From NCBI RefSeq assembly GCF_019968905.1, contig NZ_CP079946.1, positions 9,149,356-9,213,355 on the forward strand: a DNA stretch of 64,000 nucleotides. The letters run 5' to 3'. The notes below the pieces were generated by a model. The model made no database searches. It had not been told where the DNA came from and worked only from the letters and a program-made list of their open reading frames with translations. The translations under genes were made by a program, and so were the position numbers. Shown here in pieces: positions 8,194 through 20,017 of the stretch. This DNA comes from Corallococcus sp. EGB (lineage in GTDB: Bacteria; Myxococcota; Myxococcia; Myxococcales; Myxococcaceae). Position 1 is the first letter of the stretch. Every line of letters starts with the position of its first letter.

Positions 8194-8227
8194 CAGCGTC
8201 CACGTTTCGCTCCAGGGGGGTTCACAC

Positions 8228-8800
8228 GTGAGGGCACTGGCGTACGACGCACTGATGGCGCCGCTGGGCTGGGTGGGGCTGAACGCCGCCCGGCGGCAGC
8301 TGGTGGAGGGGCTCTCCGGCAAGGTGCTGGAGGTGGGCGCGGGCACGGGCCTGGCGCTGCCCGGCTACCCGGACACGGTGTCGTCGGTGACGGCGGTGGA
8401 CGTGGACCTGGGCGCGCTGGTGCGGGCGCGGACGCGGCGCGGCGGCGTGGCGCTGCTCCAGGCGGACGCGCAGGCGCTGCCGTTCACGGACGGCTCGTTC
8501 GACGCGGTGGTGTCCAGCCTGGTGTTCTGCTGCGTGGACGCGCCGGCCACGGCGCTGGCGGAGGTGATGCGCGTCCTGAGGCCGGGCGGGGAGCTGCGCC
8601 TGCTGGAGCACGTGCGAGCGCCGAACCGGACCGTGGCCACCGCGCAGGACCTGCTGACGCCCGCGTGGCGGCGGCTGTCCGGCGGCTGCCGCCTCAACCG
8701 CGACACCTTCCGCCTGGTGGAGAGCGCCGGCTTCCACATCCTCAAGCGCGAGCAGCGCCTGGGCGGCGTGGGTGAGCTCATCTTCGCCCGGCGGCCCTGA
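8228..8800 (+). CDS. Class I SAM-dependent methyltransferase (UbiE/Methyltransf_11 type)
   Basis: 190 residues. Motif I is VLEVGAGTGLALPGY (about 37-51), motif II VDVDLGALV, motif III DAQALPFTDGSFDAVVSSLV and the later VLRPGGELRLLEHVRAPN. The size and the LLEHVRA segment resemble small methyltransferases of the METTL7/UbiE kind acting on lipids or small thiols. It follows the Lgt-like gene closely on the same strand and may be co-transcribed. The substrate is unknown. Confidence 0.88.
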   Translation: MRALAYDALMAPLGWVGLNAARRQLVEGLSGKVLEVGAGTGLALPGYPDTVSSVTAVDVDLGALVRARTRRGGVALLQADAQALPFTDGSFDAVVSSLVFCCVDAPATALAEVMRVLRPGGELRLLEHVRAPNRTVATAQDLLTPAWRRLSGGCRLNRDTFRLVESAGFHILKREQRLGGVGELIFARRP

Positions 8801-8958
8801 GAGCCGCTTCCCCGGACGGGGCGGGTCAGCTCCGTCCCGAGGGTCGCTTCCGACCTTTCAGGATGGATTCACAAACAGGATGTCAGAGGTCTCCCTAGGA
8901 TGGCATTCCTCGCGCGGCGGACCGACCCGCCGCGCCCCATCCCGTGAGGCCCTGACCC

Positions 8959-9891
8959 ATGCTGAGAGCCCTTCGTCCCCTCGTCGCAGTGCTGCTGTTC
9001 GCCGGCTGTGGATCCGACATCACGTCGGGGTCCTCGCCCGACCTCGTGAGTGCTCCGGCCGCGCTGGCGGACGCCGACCGCGCCGGTGGCACTACGCCGC
9101 GCGAGGGCTCCGTGCGGCTGTCCACCGGCGTCACGCTCCGCTACGTGGAGCAGGGCCGCCAGGACGGGCCCGTCGTCGTCCTGCTGCACGGCTATACGGA
9201 CTCGCATCACACCTGGGACCTGGACCTGCCCCGCTTCTCGCGCGACTTCCACGTGTACGCGCTGGACCAGCGTGGCCACGGGGACTCGTCCCGCCCGGCG
9301 TGTTGCTACACGCAGCAGGCGTTCGCGAAGGACGTGGTGGCGTTCCTCGACGCGAAGCGCGTGTCGCGCGCCGTGCTGATGGGCCACTCCATGGGCAGCT
9401 TCATCGCGCAGCAGGTGGCGCTGGACTTCCCCAGCCGCGTGAAGGGGCTGGTGCTCGTGGGCTCCGCGCCCACCGTGGCCGGCAATGAAGTGGCCCTGGG
9501 CCTCAAGGAGGTCGTCGACCTGCAGACGGACCCCGTGGACCCCGCCTTCATCCACGAGTTCCAGGCCGGCACCTTCTACGCGCCCGTGCCCGCGTCGTAT
9601 CTGGACACGCTCGTGTCGGAGAGCTCCAAGCTGCCCGCGCGCGTGTGGCAGGACACGCTGGACGGACTCATCGCGGAGGACCACTCCGCGCGCCTGGGCC
9701 GCGTCCGCGTGCCCACGCTGATCATCGGCGGGGACCATGACGGCTTCTTCTCCGTGGAACAGCAGCGCGCGCTGGCCCGCGCCATCCCCGGCGCGAAGTA
9801 CCTGCTCTATCCGGAGACCGGCCACGCGCCGCACGCCGAGCGCCCGCGCCGCTTCATGAGCGATGTGCAGCAGTTCCTCGAGCGCCTGTAG
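8959..9891 (+). CDS. Alpha/beta-hydrolase lipoprotein
   Basis: 310 residues starting with a lipoprotein signal (MLRALRPLVAVLLFAGC, lipobox LFAGC), so it is expected to be anchored to a membrane facing the periplasm or outside. The hydrolase fold is clear: LLHGYTDSHHTWD, ALDQRGHGDSSRP, nucleophile elbow GHSMGS, acid in GGDHDGFF and histidine in TGHAPHAERP. Such enzymes are esterases, lipases or haloalkane-dehalogenase relatives; the substrate is not readable. It stands alone between the methyltransferase and a convergent permease gene. Confidence 0.9.
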   Translation: MLRALRPLVAVLLFAGCGSDITSGSSPDLVSAPAALADADRAGGTTPREGSVRLSTGVTLRYVEQGRQDGPVVVLLHGYTDSHHTWDLDLPRFSRDFHVYALDQRGHGDSSRPACCYTQQAFAKDVVAFLDAKRVSRAVLMGHSMGSFIAQQVALDFPSRVKGLVLVGSAPTVAGNEVALGLKEVVDLQTDPVDPAFIHEFQAGTFYAPVPASYLDTLVSESSKLPARVWQDTLDGLIAEDHSARLGRVRVPTLIIGGDHDGFFSVEQQRALARAIPGAKYLLYPETGHAPHAERPRRFMSDVQQFLERL

Positions 9892-9905
9892 TCCCTGCGC
9901 GCGCT

Positions 9906-10793
9906 TCAGGCTCCGGCCGCCCCGGCCTCCGGGCGGCGTGAGTCGCTCCGGGCCAGCACCACCACCGCCACCAGGATGAGCAGGCCGCCCAGGCCCTGCC
10001 GGAGCGACAGGCGCTCGCCGAGGAAGATGGCGCCCAGCACCACCGCCATCACCGGCTCCAGCGTGGAGAGCAGCGACGTGTTCACCGGGCCAATGCGCTT
10101 GAGGCCCGCGAAGAACGTGAGCATGGCCACCACCGTGGACAGCAACGCCAGGCCCACCACCGCGCCCCAGCCGCCCAACGTCTGGGGAAAGGACGGGCCC
10201 TTCACCAGCATCAGCGTCCCGAAGGCGAGCCCCGCGGACAGCGGGACGACGGTGCTCGCCGCGAGCGGCCCGGCCGGCCCCGCCACCCTCGCGCTGGACA
10301 GGACGTAGAGCGCGTAGATGACCGCCGACAGCACGCCCAGGCCAATGCCCAGCGGCTCCGCGTCCGGCCCCGGGTCCACCGTCAGCGCCGTGCCGCACAG
10401 GGCCAGGGCCACCGCGAGCCAGCGCGGGCGGCTCAGGTGCTCGCGGCCCAGGGCCACCTGGATGACGGCCACCAGCGCGGGGAAGAGGTAGAGCAGCAGC
10501 GCCACCAGCCCGGCGGACGCGTGCTGGAGCGCGATGAAGTAGACGCTGCCCTCGGTGAAGTAGCCCACCGCGCCCAGCAGCATCAGGCCGCCCAGGAGGC
10601 GGCCCCGAGGCCAGGTGCCGCCCTTCGCGACCATCACGCCCGTGAGCACCAGCCCGGCCAGCGAGAAGCGCAGGAAGAGCAGCGTGGGCATGTCCGTGCC
10701 CGCCGCGTAGGCCAGGCGCGCGAACAGGCCCAGCGCGCCAAACGAGGCGCCGGACAGGGCGACGAGGAGGAATCCAGCGGTGCGGGTCTGCAT
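9906..10793 (-). CDS. EamA/DMT-superfamily exporter
   Basis: 295 residues with about ten hydrophobic helices arranged as two EamA repeats, starting LLVALSGASFGALGLFARLA and, in the second half, GLGVLSAVIYALYVLSSARV. The segment STLEPVMAVVLGAIFLGE before the last helix is the hallmark of this family. These are inner-membrane drug/metabolite exporters. The gene is followed, across a short gap on its 5' side, by the rhodanese gene on the same strand (17 bases), so the two are probably co-transcribed. Substrate unknown. Confidence 0.92.
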   Translation of the reverse strand: MQTRTAGFLLVALSGASFGALGLFARLAYAAGTDMPTLLFLRFSLAGLVLTGVMVAKGGTWPRGRLLGGLMLLGAVGYFTEGSVYFIALQHASAGLVALLLYLFPALVAVIQVALGREHLSRPRWLAVALALCGTALTVDPGPDAEPLGIGLGVLSAVIYALYVLSSARVAGPAGPLAASTVVPLSAGLAFGTLMLVKGPSFPQTLGGWGAVVGLALLSTVVAMLTFFAGLKRIGPVNTSLLSTLEPVMAVVLGAIFLGERLSLRQGLGGLLILVAVVVLARSDSRRPEAGAAGA

Positions 10794-10809
10794 GCGCCCG
10801 GGCGCGCGC

Positions 10810-11100
10810 CTACCAGTTCTTCACGGAGCCCAGGTCGAACACGTCCGGGAAGCCGCCCTTGCGCAAAAGCTCCGCGGCCACCGCGCTGCGGCCTCCCGCG
10901 GCGCAGTACACCACCACGGGCGTGCCCACCGGGCCGACCTCGGAGAGGCGCTGGGCCAGCACCTGCACGGGGATGTTGCGGGCGGCTTCCGGGTGTCCCT
11001 GCTGGAACTCCTCCGGGGTGCGCACATCCAGCAGCACCGCGCCCTGGGCGACGAGTTCGTGGGCCTTCTGAGAGCGTTCCTGAGGCGTCATGGTCTTCAT
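10810..11100 (-). CDS. Single-domain rhodanese-like protein
   Basis: 96 residues comprising one rhodanese domain: AVLLDVRTPEEFQQGHPEAA followed by the active-site loop VVYCAAGGRSA with the persulfide-forming cysteine. Single-domain rhodaneses transfer sulfur to cyanide or protein thiols. No signal peptide is present, so it is cytoplasmic. It precedes the EamA exporter in a likely two-gene transcript; a functional connection is not evident. Confidence 0.92.
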   Translation of the reverse strand: MKTMTPQERSQKAHELVAQGAVLLDVRTPEEFQQGHPEAARNIPVQVLAQRLSEVGPVGTPVVVYCAAGGRSAVAAELLRKGGFPDVFDLGSVKNW

Positions 11101-11178
11101 TCAACCCCAGCCCGGGGCCGTCCCGGGCTGAAAACTGGAGGCCGTCGCGCCGGGCGCTACAGTCCTGTATCGATACCC

Positions 11179-11694
11179 ATGCGACTCGACAAGCTCACCC
11201 TGCTCCACCAACTGGCCGAGCGACTCCAGCAGAGCGACCGGCTGGCCCACCGCGCGGAGGCCGACGCTCGCGAGGCCGCCCGCAGCCTGGCCACCGAGTC
11301 CGAGAAGAAGGAAGACGGCCGCGCCGCCATCGAGTACGGCAGCCTCGCCACCGGGCAGGCCCACCGCGCCCGCCGCCTCCAGGAGGAGCTCCAGGCGCTC
11401 AACGCCTTTGGCCAGAAGGAGCTGCCGCGCTTCCCGCGCCAGGGGCCCGTGGGCCTGGGCGCCCTGGTGGACGTCAGCACCGAGGACGAGGAGGGCTTCG
11501 CCGAGCGCACCTTCTTCGTGCTCCCCGCCGGCGCGGGCACCGAGCTCACCGGCCCCGGCGGTGACGGCTTCCTCTCCGTCATCACGCCCAACTCGCCCGT
11601 GGGCCGCGCGCTGCTGGGCAAGAAGGCCGGCGACACCGTGGAGGTGACGCTCGCGGGGGAGGTGCGCGAGTGGACGGTGCTGGAAGTGGCCTGA
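11179..11694 (+). CDS. GreA/GreB-family elongation-factor-like protein
   Basis: 171 residues from ATG 11179. The N-terminal half (1-90) is a charged helical hairpin, the C-terminal half a Gre-type FKBP-like domain: VGLGALVDVSTEDEEGF, TFFVLPAGAGTEL, VITPNSPVGRALLGKKAGD and VEVTLAGEVREWTVLEV. The last block (SPVGRALLGKKAGD) is the diagnostic Gre C-terminal motif. Gre factors enter the RNA-polymerase secondary channel and stimulate transcript cleavage. The coiled coil here lacks the obvious acidic tip pair of canonical GreA, so it may be a Gre paralogue (Gfh-like) rather than a cleavage factor. Confidence 0.8.
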   Translation: MRLDKLTLLHQLAERLQQSDRLAHRAEADAREAARSLATESEKKEDGRAAIEYGSLATGQAHRARRLQEELQALNAFGQKELPRFPRQGPVGLGALVDVSTEDEEGFAERTFFVLPAGAGTELTGPGGDGFLSVITPNSPVGRALLGKKAGDTVEVTLAGEVREWTVLEVA

Positions 11695-11706
11695 GCCGCT
11701 CCGGGC

Positions 11707-13461
11707 CTACGCATCCTGGAGGGGGCCCGGCGCCGCGTGCGCGGTGAGCCACTCCTCCGGGATGTCTCCGCGGGGCAGCTCCAGGATGAACGTGGCGCCC
11801 TCGCCGGGCACGCTGACGGCGCTCACCGTGCCGCCGAACGCCTCGACAATCTGGCGCGTGATGTAGAGCCCCAGGCCCAGGCCGCCGTAGTGCCGGTCGC
11901 TCACCGCGCGCTCGAAGCGCTCGAAGATGCGCGACAGGTCGCCCGGCGCGATGCCGATGCCGTGGTCCTTCACGGTGAGCCGCGCCAGCGGGCCGTGCGC
12001 CTCCACGCCCACGACGACGGGGCGGCCCGCGCCGTACTTGAGCGCGTTGGACACCAGGTTCGTCACCACCTGCTCCAGCCGCAGCCGGTCCCACCGGCCC
12101 ACCACCGGCACCGGCGCCTCCAGGCCCAGCTCCGTGCCGGCCTGCGCCGCCGCGGCGGAGAAGCGGTAGAGGATTTCGGCGGCCACGCTCGCCAGGTCCA
12201 GCTCCTCCAGCTCCAGCCGCAGCCGGCCCGCGGTGATGCGCGACACGTCCAGCAGGTTGTCCACCAGCCCCGACAGCCGGCGCACCTGGCGCTGCACCAC
12301 GTCCAGCGCCTCCGCGACGCGCTCGGTGGGCACGTCCTTGCCCTCGCGCGCGAGCGACACCACCTGCTTCTGCAGCAGCTGCACCTTGAGGCTCAGCGGC
12401 GTGAGCGGCGTCTTCAGCTCGTGGCTCGCGATGCCCAGGAACTCGTCGCGCTGGCGCACCGCCTCGCGCGCCTCGCGGTACAGCCTCGCGTTCTCCAGGT
12501 AGAGCGCGGTGCGGTGGGCCAGCTCCGTGAGGAAGCGCTCCTCGTCCGGACCAAAGGCGCGCAGCACGTTGGAGCGCAGCACCACCAACGCGCCCAGCAT
12601 GCCGCCTCGCGCGCCCAGCGGCACGCTCAGGCAGCCGTGCGGCCCCAGCTCGCGCAACAGCCGCGCGTGCTCGGCGTCGCGCGCGATGGCCGCCACGTGC
12701 TCCTCGGTCAGGATGGGCAGGCGCCCCACCCTTCCGGACACGAGCGCCGGGGGCACCCCGCCCGGCATGGACGAATCCGGTGGGTAGCGCGTGAGCAGGT
12801 CGCGCAGGAGCTCGTGCCGCCGCGCGTCCGCGTGCAGTGACGCCGCCACGCGCAGGACCTCTTCGCCCAGGGTGCCCGGCGTCCGGAGGATGAGCAGGGC
12901 CGCCTCGCCCAAGGCGGGCACCAGCAGCTCGAGCAGCGGCTCCAGCTGCGCCTCCGCGTCCACCGACGTGCTCAGCAGCGCTCCGGCCTCCGCCAGGAGG
13001 CGCGACGCATCCAGCGCCGGCGCCGGCAGCGGCTCCACCGCGTGCGTGCGCAGGAGCGCCGCCGCCACCTGCCCGTCCCTGGCCCGCACCGGCGCCGCCG
13101 TGCAGCGCAGCGCGACGCGCGTCCCATCCGGGCGGAGCACGTGCCACACGGAGGCCTCCACCGGCTCGCCCGCCAGCGCCCGCCCCAGCGGGGACTCGCG
13201 CGGCGGCAGCGGTGTGCCGTCATCACGCACCCATTCGCACCCAGGCAGCCGAGCGTGCTCGATGCGCAGGGGAACGGGGATGCCGAAGTGCGCCGCGGCT
13301 TGCGCGTTGAAAACAGTCACACGGCCCGTGGACTCGACGAGCATCATGCCTTCCGCGTCCATGACGCGCGTCGGCAGGGGTGGGTCATCCCCATCCGTCA
13401 CGCGGGCCTCCAAGGCAGGAGAGGTGATGCCGGACATGCCAGGGCTTTGCGCACGCATCAT
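11707..13461 (-). CDS. PAS-GAF sensor histidine kinase
   Basis: 584 residues, no membrane segments. A PAS-like domain spans about 36-145, a GAF domain about 155-325, then the HisKA helix with H347 in FLGIASHELKTPLTPL and a complete catalytic domain: NLVSNALKYG (N box), KDHGIGIAP (G1) and GLGLGLYITRQIVEAFGG (G2). It is a cytoplasmic kinase sensing a small ligand or redox state, lacking its own receiver. M at 13461 or the adjacent M at 13458 is the start, with GGAG upstream. The next gene, in the opposite direction, is another sensor kinase 206 bases away. No response regulator is adjacent, so it is an orphan. Confidence 0.93.
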   Translation of the reverse strand: MMRAQSPGMSGITSPALEARVTDGDDPPLPTRVMDAEGMMLVESTGRVTVFNAQAAAHFGIPVPLRIEHARLPGCEWVRDDGTPLPPRESPLGRALAGEPVEASVWHVLRPDGTRVALRCTAAPVRARDGQVAAALLRTHAVEPLPAPALDASRLLAEAGALLSTSVDAEAQLEPLLELLVPALGEAALLILRTPGTLGEEVLRVAASLHADARRHELLRDLLTRYPPDSSMPGGVPPALVSGRVGRLPILTEEHVAAIARDAEHARLLRELGPHGCLSVPLGARGGMLGALVVLRSNVLRAFGPDEERFLTELAHRTALYLENARLYREAREAVRQRDEFLGIASHELKTPLTPLSLKVQLLQKQVVSLAREGKDVPTERVAEALDVVQRQVRRLSGLVDNLLDVSRITAGRLRLELEELDLASVAAEILYRFSAAAAQAGTELGLEAPVPVVGRWDRLRLEQVVTNLVSNALKYGAGRPVVVGVEAHGPLARLTVKDHGIGIAPGDLSRIFERFERAVSDRHYGGLGLGLYITRQIVEAFGGTVSAVSVPGEGATFILELPRGDIPEEWLTAHAAPGPLQDA

Positions 13462-13667
13462 GGTGTCATCTCCGCCTCCCGGGATGAAAGGAAGACAGGA
13501 CCCGAAGCCCACCGCATCCTCAAGGACAGGGAATGCTCTCCGCCTCCACGCTCTTCCCGCGGGCCCCCTTGCCTGCATGGCGGCGATCCTCAATCGTTCG
13601 CCTGTCCACGTCCGCGTCCCGGCCGTTCCGCCCGCACGGCCAAGTTCTTCCACCGCGAGTCACCTGA

Positions 13668-16520
<2,853 letters not shown>

Positions 16521-16658
16521 CGCGGCGGGGCCGCCGCGGCGCGGATCCGCTCCATCGGTCATCGGGAGGAGGGTCCTCCCACTGACCGATGCGGCCGGGA
16601 GGGCGGTCTGCGAGCGTGGGCCCGTCCGCTCGAACCCTTAGGGGGAGGTCCGTCGCGC

Positions 16659-18182
16659 ATGAACCGCACCAAGCTGTTGCTGACCCTTGCCGGCCTGCTG
16701 TTCGTGGGCGCGCTCGCGCTCGACGCGCGCTCCTACTTCGGCAGGGCGCCGTCGCGCCCGCCCATCACCGAAGAGCGGCTGCCCAACGGGCACCTGCGCC
16801 GGGGCACGTCCATCCCACAGGAGGCCGTGCCCACCAGCGCCGTGGACCAGACGCACACCGTGGTGCAGCCGGGGGAGCTGCCCGTCGAGATGGTGCTGCC
16901 GGTCATCCTGGGGCAGTCCGCCTCCGGCAAGGCCGGCGCGGTGGAGCTCACCGGCAAGCTGTCCGGCGCGTACGTGAAGGCGGGCCCGGGTGAGGCCTTC
17001 GCCGTGTTCGAGCTGTCCGCGCGCGCGCCGGAGAAGCATCAGCGCGTGCCGGTGAACCTGGCGCTGGTGGTGGACCGCTCCGGCTCCATGGATGGCGCCA
17101 AGCTGGTGGACGCGAAGCGCGCCGCCCAGGAGCTGGTGAAGCAGCTTCAGCCGGGGGACCGGCTGGCGCTGGTGCACTACGGCTCCGACGTGAAGGTGGT
17201 GCCCAGCGTGGAGATCAACGAGCGCACGCGCCGCGAGCTCCTGAGCACCATCGAGGCCATCCAGGTGAACGGCGGCACGCACATGAGCGGCGGGCTGATG
17301 GCGGGCGCGGACGCGGTGCGTGCGTACTCGAAGCAGTACCGGGTGACGCGCGCCATCCTGCTGAGCGACGGCGAGCCCACCGAGGGCACGACGTCCCGCG
17401 ACGGCCTCTTCTCCCTGGTGGGCAAGCTGCGCGAGGGGGGCATCACCGTGAGCGCGCTGGGCGTGGGCGATGGCTTCAACGACACGCTGATGCGCGGCAT
17501 GGCCGAGCGCGGCGGCGGCTTCTCCGGCTTCGTCAGCGACTCCTCGCAGCTGGCCGCCATCTTCACCCGCGAGTTGGAGCAGGCCGCCAGCACCGTCGCG
17601 CGCGACGTGAGCCTGACGCTGACCCTCCCGCCCGGCGTGAGCGGCCTGGAGGTGATGGGCCTGCCGTCCGCGCGCGACGGCAACACCGTGCGCATCCCCC
17701 TCTACGACCTGACGGGCGGCCAGTCCGCGCGCGTGGTGGTGAAGCTCACGCTGGACGCGCCCGCGAACACGGCGTCCATGGGCGTGCTGGACGCCGCGGT
17801 GTCGTACGTGGACGTGGCGGCGGACCTGCCGTCGCGGGTGGCCCTGGCCCTGAGCGCGAAGGTGACGGACGACGCCCAGGTGGTGCACGCGAACCTGGAC
17901 CGCGACGTGCGCGTCCACGCCATCCGCGCGCTGGGCACCCAACAGTTGCGCGCGGCCGCGGAACAGATGCAGAGCGGCAACCGCGAGAGCGCGCTCAACC
18001 TCCTGAGCAACGCGCGTAAGCTGTTCGGCGCTTCGGCCGCCGCGCTCTCGGGCGAGCTTGCGGAGGTGGACCAGACCCAGGCAGCCTATGACAATGCCCT
18101 GAGCGACTCCGACGTCCGCCGCGAGGCGCTCAACCTGAAGAAGAAGACGATGAAGAACTTCGGGCAGAACAACAGCTACTAG
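16659..18182 (+). CDS. VWA-domain protein with N-terminal membrane anchor
   Basis: 507 residues. Residues 1-20 form a hydrophobic signal or anchor (KLLLTLAGLLFVGALAL). The von Willebrand A domain begins near 125 with LALVVDRSGSMDGAKLVDA, a complete D-x-S-x-S MIDAS, plus the threonine and aspartate loops NGGTHMSGG and LLSDGEPTEG. The C-terminal third is a beta-rich module and a helical tail ending KNFGQNNSY. These inter-alpha-trypsin-inhibitor-like proteins act outside the cytoplasm in metal-dependent protein contacts. It lies 30 bases upstream of the membrane coiled-coil gene, so the two probably form an operon. Confidence 0.88.
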   Translation: MNRTKLLLTLAGLLFVGALALDARSYFGRAPSRPPITEERLPNGHLRRGTSIPQEAVPTSAVDQTHTVVQPGELPVEMVLPVILGQSASGKAGAVELTGKLSGAYVKAGPGEAFAVFELSARAPEKHQRVPVNLALVVDRSGSMDGAKLVDAKRAAQELVKQLQPGDRLALVHYGSDVKVVPSVEINERTRRELLSTIEAIQVNGGTHMSGGLMAGADAVRAYSKQYRVTRAILLSDGEPTEGTTSRDGLFSLVGKLREGGITVSALGVGDGFNDTLMRGMAERGGGFSGFVSDSSQLAAIFTRELEQAASTVARDVSLTLTLPPGVSGLEVMGLPSARDGNTVRIPLYDLTGGQSARVVVKLTLDAPANTASMGVLDAAVSYVDVAADLPSRVALALSAKVTDDAQVVHANLDRDVRVHAIRALGTQQLRAAAEQMQSGNRESALNLLSNARKLFGASAAALSGELAEVDQTQAAYDNALSDSDVRREALNLKKKTMKNFGQNNSY

Positions 18183-18212
18183 TCACTCCCTTCGTCCGGG
18201 ACACGGTGTGCC

Positions 18213-19319
18213 ATGCCGCTCTCCATCCAATTCTTCCGGCGGGAGGACTTCGAGTCGCGCTGCCTGTCCGCGCTCGTGGGCGCCGGGGCCATGGCGATGG
18301 TGGCCGGCGTGGCGCGGCAGGTGCTGCGCGTGTCGGTGGAGCCGGGCTACTTCGCGCTGATGGCGGCGGCCGTCACCGCGGTGAAGCCCAAGGCGTCGGA
18401 GAACGTCCTGGTGCGCGCGGCGATGGTGCTGCTGCCCGGCCTGCCCTACCTGCTGGGGCTGACGGCGTCCTGGCGGGACGCGGTGGCGGGCGCCATCGCC
18501 GCGGGGTTCCTGGCGTGGCGGGGCAACGGGCGCGACAGCGTGGGCACGCCATCCCAGGTCGCGCTGAGCGCCGGGGCCGCCGCCGTCACCACCGCGCTGG
18601 GGCTGTACGTGGCGCAGGTGCTCCACGCGCGCTTCCTGCCAACGCGGGGCTACCTCCCGCTGCTGGTGGACTACGCCGTGGTGGCGCTGTTCTGGAGCAT
18701 CAGCACGCTGCCGGCGAACCTGGCCATGGACCTGGACGCGGTGACGGCCCGGGGCATGCGCCTGGAGGCCACGCTGTCCGGTGAGGTGCGCGACCTGGTG
18801 ACCCGGGCGCTCACCCTCTACCGCCAGTGCCAGGAGGAGGCACGCAAGGTGGCCCGGGGCCCGGGCCTGGAGAAGCTCCAGAAGGTGCTCGGAAAGCTGG
18901 CCCGGGACGCCTTCACCCTGGCCGAGTCCCACACCGAAATGGAGGCCCAGCTGTCCGCCGCGTCCCAGGGCAGCGTGGATTCCCAGGTGCAGGAGCTGAA
19001 GAAGCGCGCCCAGGACGCGCACGACGGCGTGGCCCGGCGCCAGCTGGAGCGCGCCGCCGCGTCGCTGGGCGAGGAGCTCAACCACCTGGACGCGCTGTCG
19101 CGCAAGCAGGAGCGCCTCTTCGCGCAGCTGCACGCACAGGTGGCCCTGTTGGAGCGGGCCCGCGTGTGCTTCATCGGCGCCCGGCCCATGTCCCCGCTGG
19201 CCGGCGACAGCGACCGCATCCAGGCGCTGGCGGACAAGCTCTCCGCCCTGGACCTGGAGTCCTCTGGAGGCGAAGGCCCGGCACCCCAGTCCGTGCGGGC
19301 CCCGGCGGTCCGCTCGTAG
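18213..19319 (+). CDS. Membrane protein with C-terminal coiled coil, function unknown
   Basis: 368 residues, family not recognised. The N-terminal half carries about six hydrophobic segments (for example ALVGAGAMAMVAGVARQVL, MVLLPGLPYLLGLTASW, AVVALFWSISTLPANLAM); the second half (from about 195) is a long, charged helical region rich in Glu, Gln and Ala, likely coiled coil and facing the cytoplasm. The layout loosely resembles an FUSC-like half transporter but no signature is visible. It follows the VWA gene by 30 bases. Confidence 0.7.
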   Translation: MPLSIQFFRREDFESRCLSALVGAGAMAMVAGVARQVLRVSVEPGYFALMAAAVTAVKPKASENVLVRAAMVLLPGLPYLLGLTASWRDAVAGAIAAGFLAWRGNGRDSVGTPSQVALSAGAAAVTTALGLYVAQVLHARFLPTRGYLPLLVDYAVVALFWSISTLPANLAMDLDAVTARGMRLEATLSGEVRDLVTRALTLYRQCQEEARKVARGPGLEKLQKVLGKLARDAFTLAESHTEMEAQLSAASQGSVDSQVQELKKRAQDAHDGVARRQLERAAASLGEELNHLDALSRKQERLFAQLHAQVALLERARVCFIGARPMSPLAGDSDRIQALADKLSALDLESSGGEGPAPQSVRAPAVRS

Positions 19320-19362
19320 GGACCGGCCGGGCCTGTGGGGCCTGGCGGCGTGTGCCCCTTCC

Positions 19363-19701
19363 CTACTTCGTCGACGTGCGCGTGGAGGCGCGGGTGCGCT
19401 TGCGCGCCGGGGCGGCCTTCTTCACGGCGACGCGGGGCGTGTGCAGCTGGTTGGCGATGCGCTCCTCGATCTCCTCGCGCGTGCGGCGGCTGACCTCCAG
19501 CGCGGCGTTGATGCGCTCGCGGACGACGTCCGCCTGCGCCTCCGCCGCGGCGCGGTACTCCGCGATGTCCCGGCGCAGCTCCAGGCGGCCCTCGCGGGCG
19601 TTCGCCGTGCCGGCCGCCTTCCGGGTGGCCGTCTTCCGCCGCGGCGGACGCTCCCCCGCCTGGGTCCCGCTGCCCTGCTGTCCCTGTTCCTTGCGCGCCA
19701 T
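19363..19701 (-). CDS. Small basic coiled-coil protein
   Basis: 112 residues from ATG 19701, preceded by GAGGGGG. It has a basic, Lys/Arg-rich N-terminus, an alpha-helical central region (residues 35-85: LRRDIAEYRAAAEAQADVV and RTREEIEERIANQL) and a strongly basic tail KKAAPARKRTRASTR. The tail resembles the histone-H1-like extensions common in this group and suggests contact with DNA or another polyanion. No known family is recognised. It converges on the membrane coiled-coil gene with a 43-base gap. Confidence 0.7.
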   Translation of the reverse strand: MARKEQGQQGSGTQAGERPPRRKTATRKAAGTANAREGRLELRRDIAEYRAAAEAQADVVRERINAALEVSRRTREEIEERIANQLHTPRVAVKKAAPARKRTRASTRTSTK

Positions 19702-19883
19702 CTGTCTGCCCCCTCGTGCGAACGCTCTCGCGTCCGTGGGCGGAAAGGTGGGGTGTGGGCATCCAGCACGGAAGTCCGGCCCCGGGTCGGAAGGGGAGCG
19801 GCCAGCCAGACAATGTGCGGGGGCGTCAACAGAGGGGCTTCTCAATGCTTCCAGGAAGACGCTAAGAGGGCCTTCACCGTTCT

Positions 19884-19914
19884 TGAGCCAGGAGCCCTCC
19901 GGGCTGATAGCTCA
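19884..19914 (+). promoter_or_regulatory. Nested hairpin in the leader of the desaturase-like gene
   Basis: TGAGC (19884-19888) pairs with GCTCA (19910-19914) and, inside it, AGCCC (19893-19897) pairs with GGGCT (19901-19905) around a 3-base loop. The structure is 103 bases before the GTG start at 20018. A transcript-leader role is possible, but short stems like this also arise by chance in GC-rich DNA. Confidence 0.25.
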
Positions 19915-20017
19915 GGAACCGCCGCATCACCCCAGGGCCGGGATGCGAGCAAGCCTTCGTGCCCTGCGTACCCGGCGGCCTGGGATATGCGCCGAAGCGA
20001 ACAGTGAGGAAATCTCC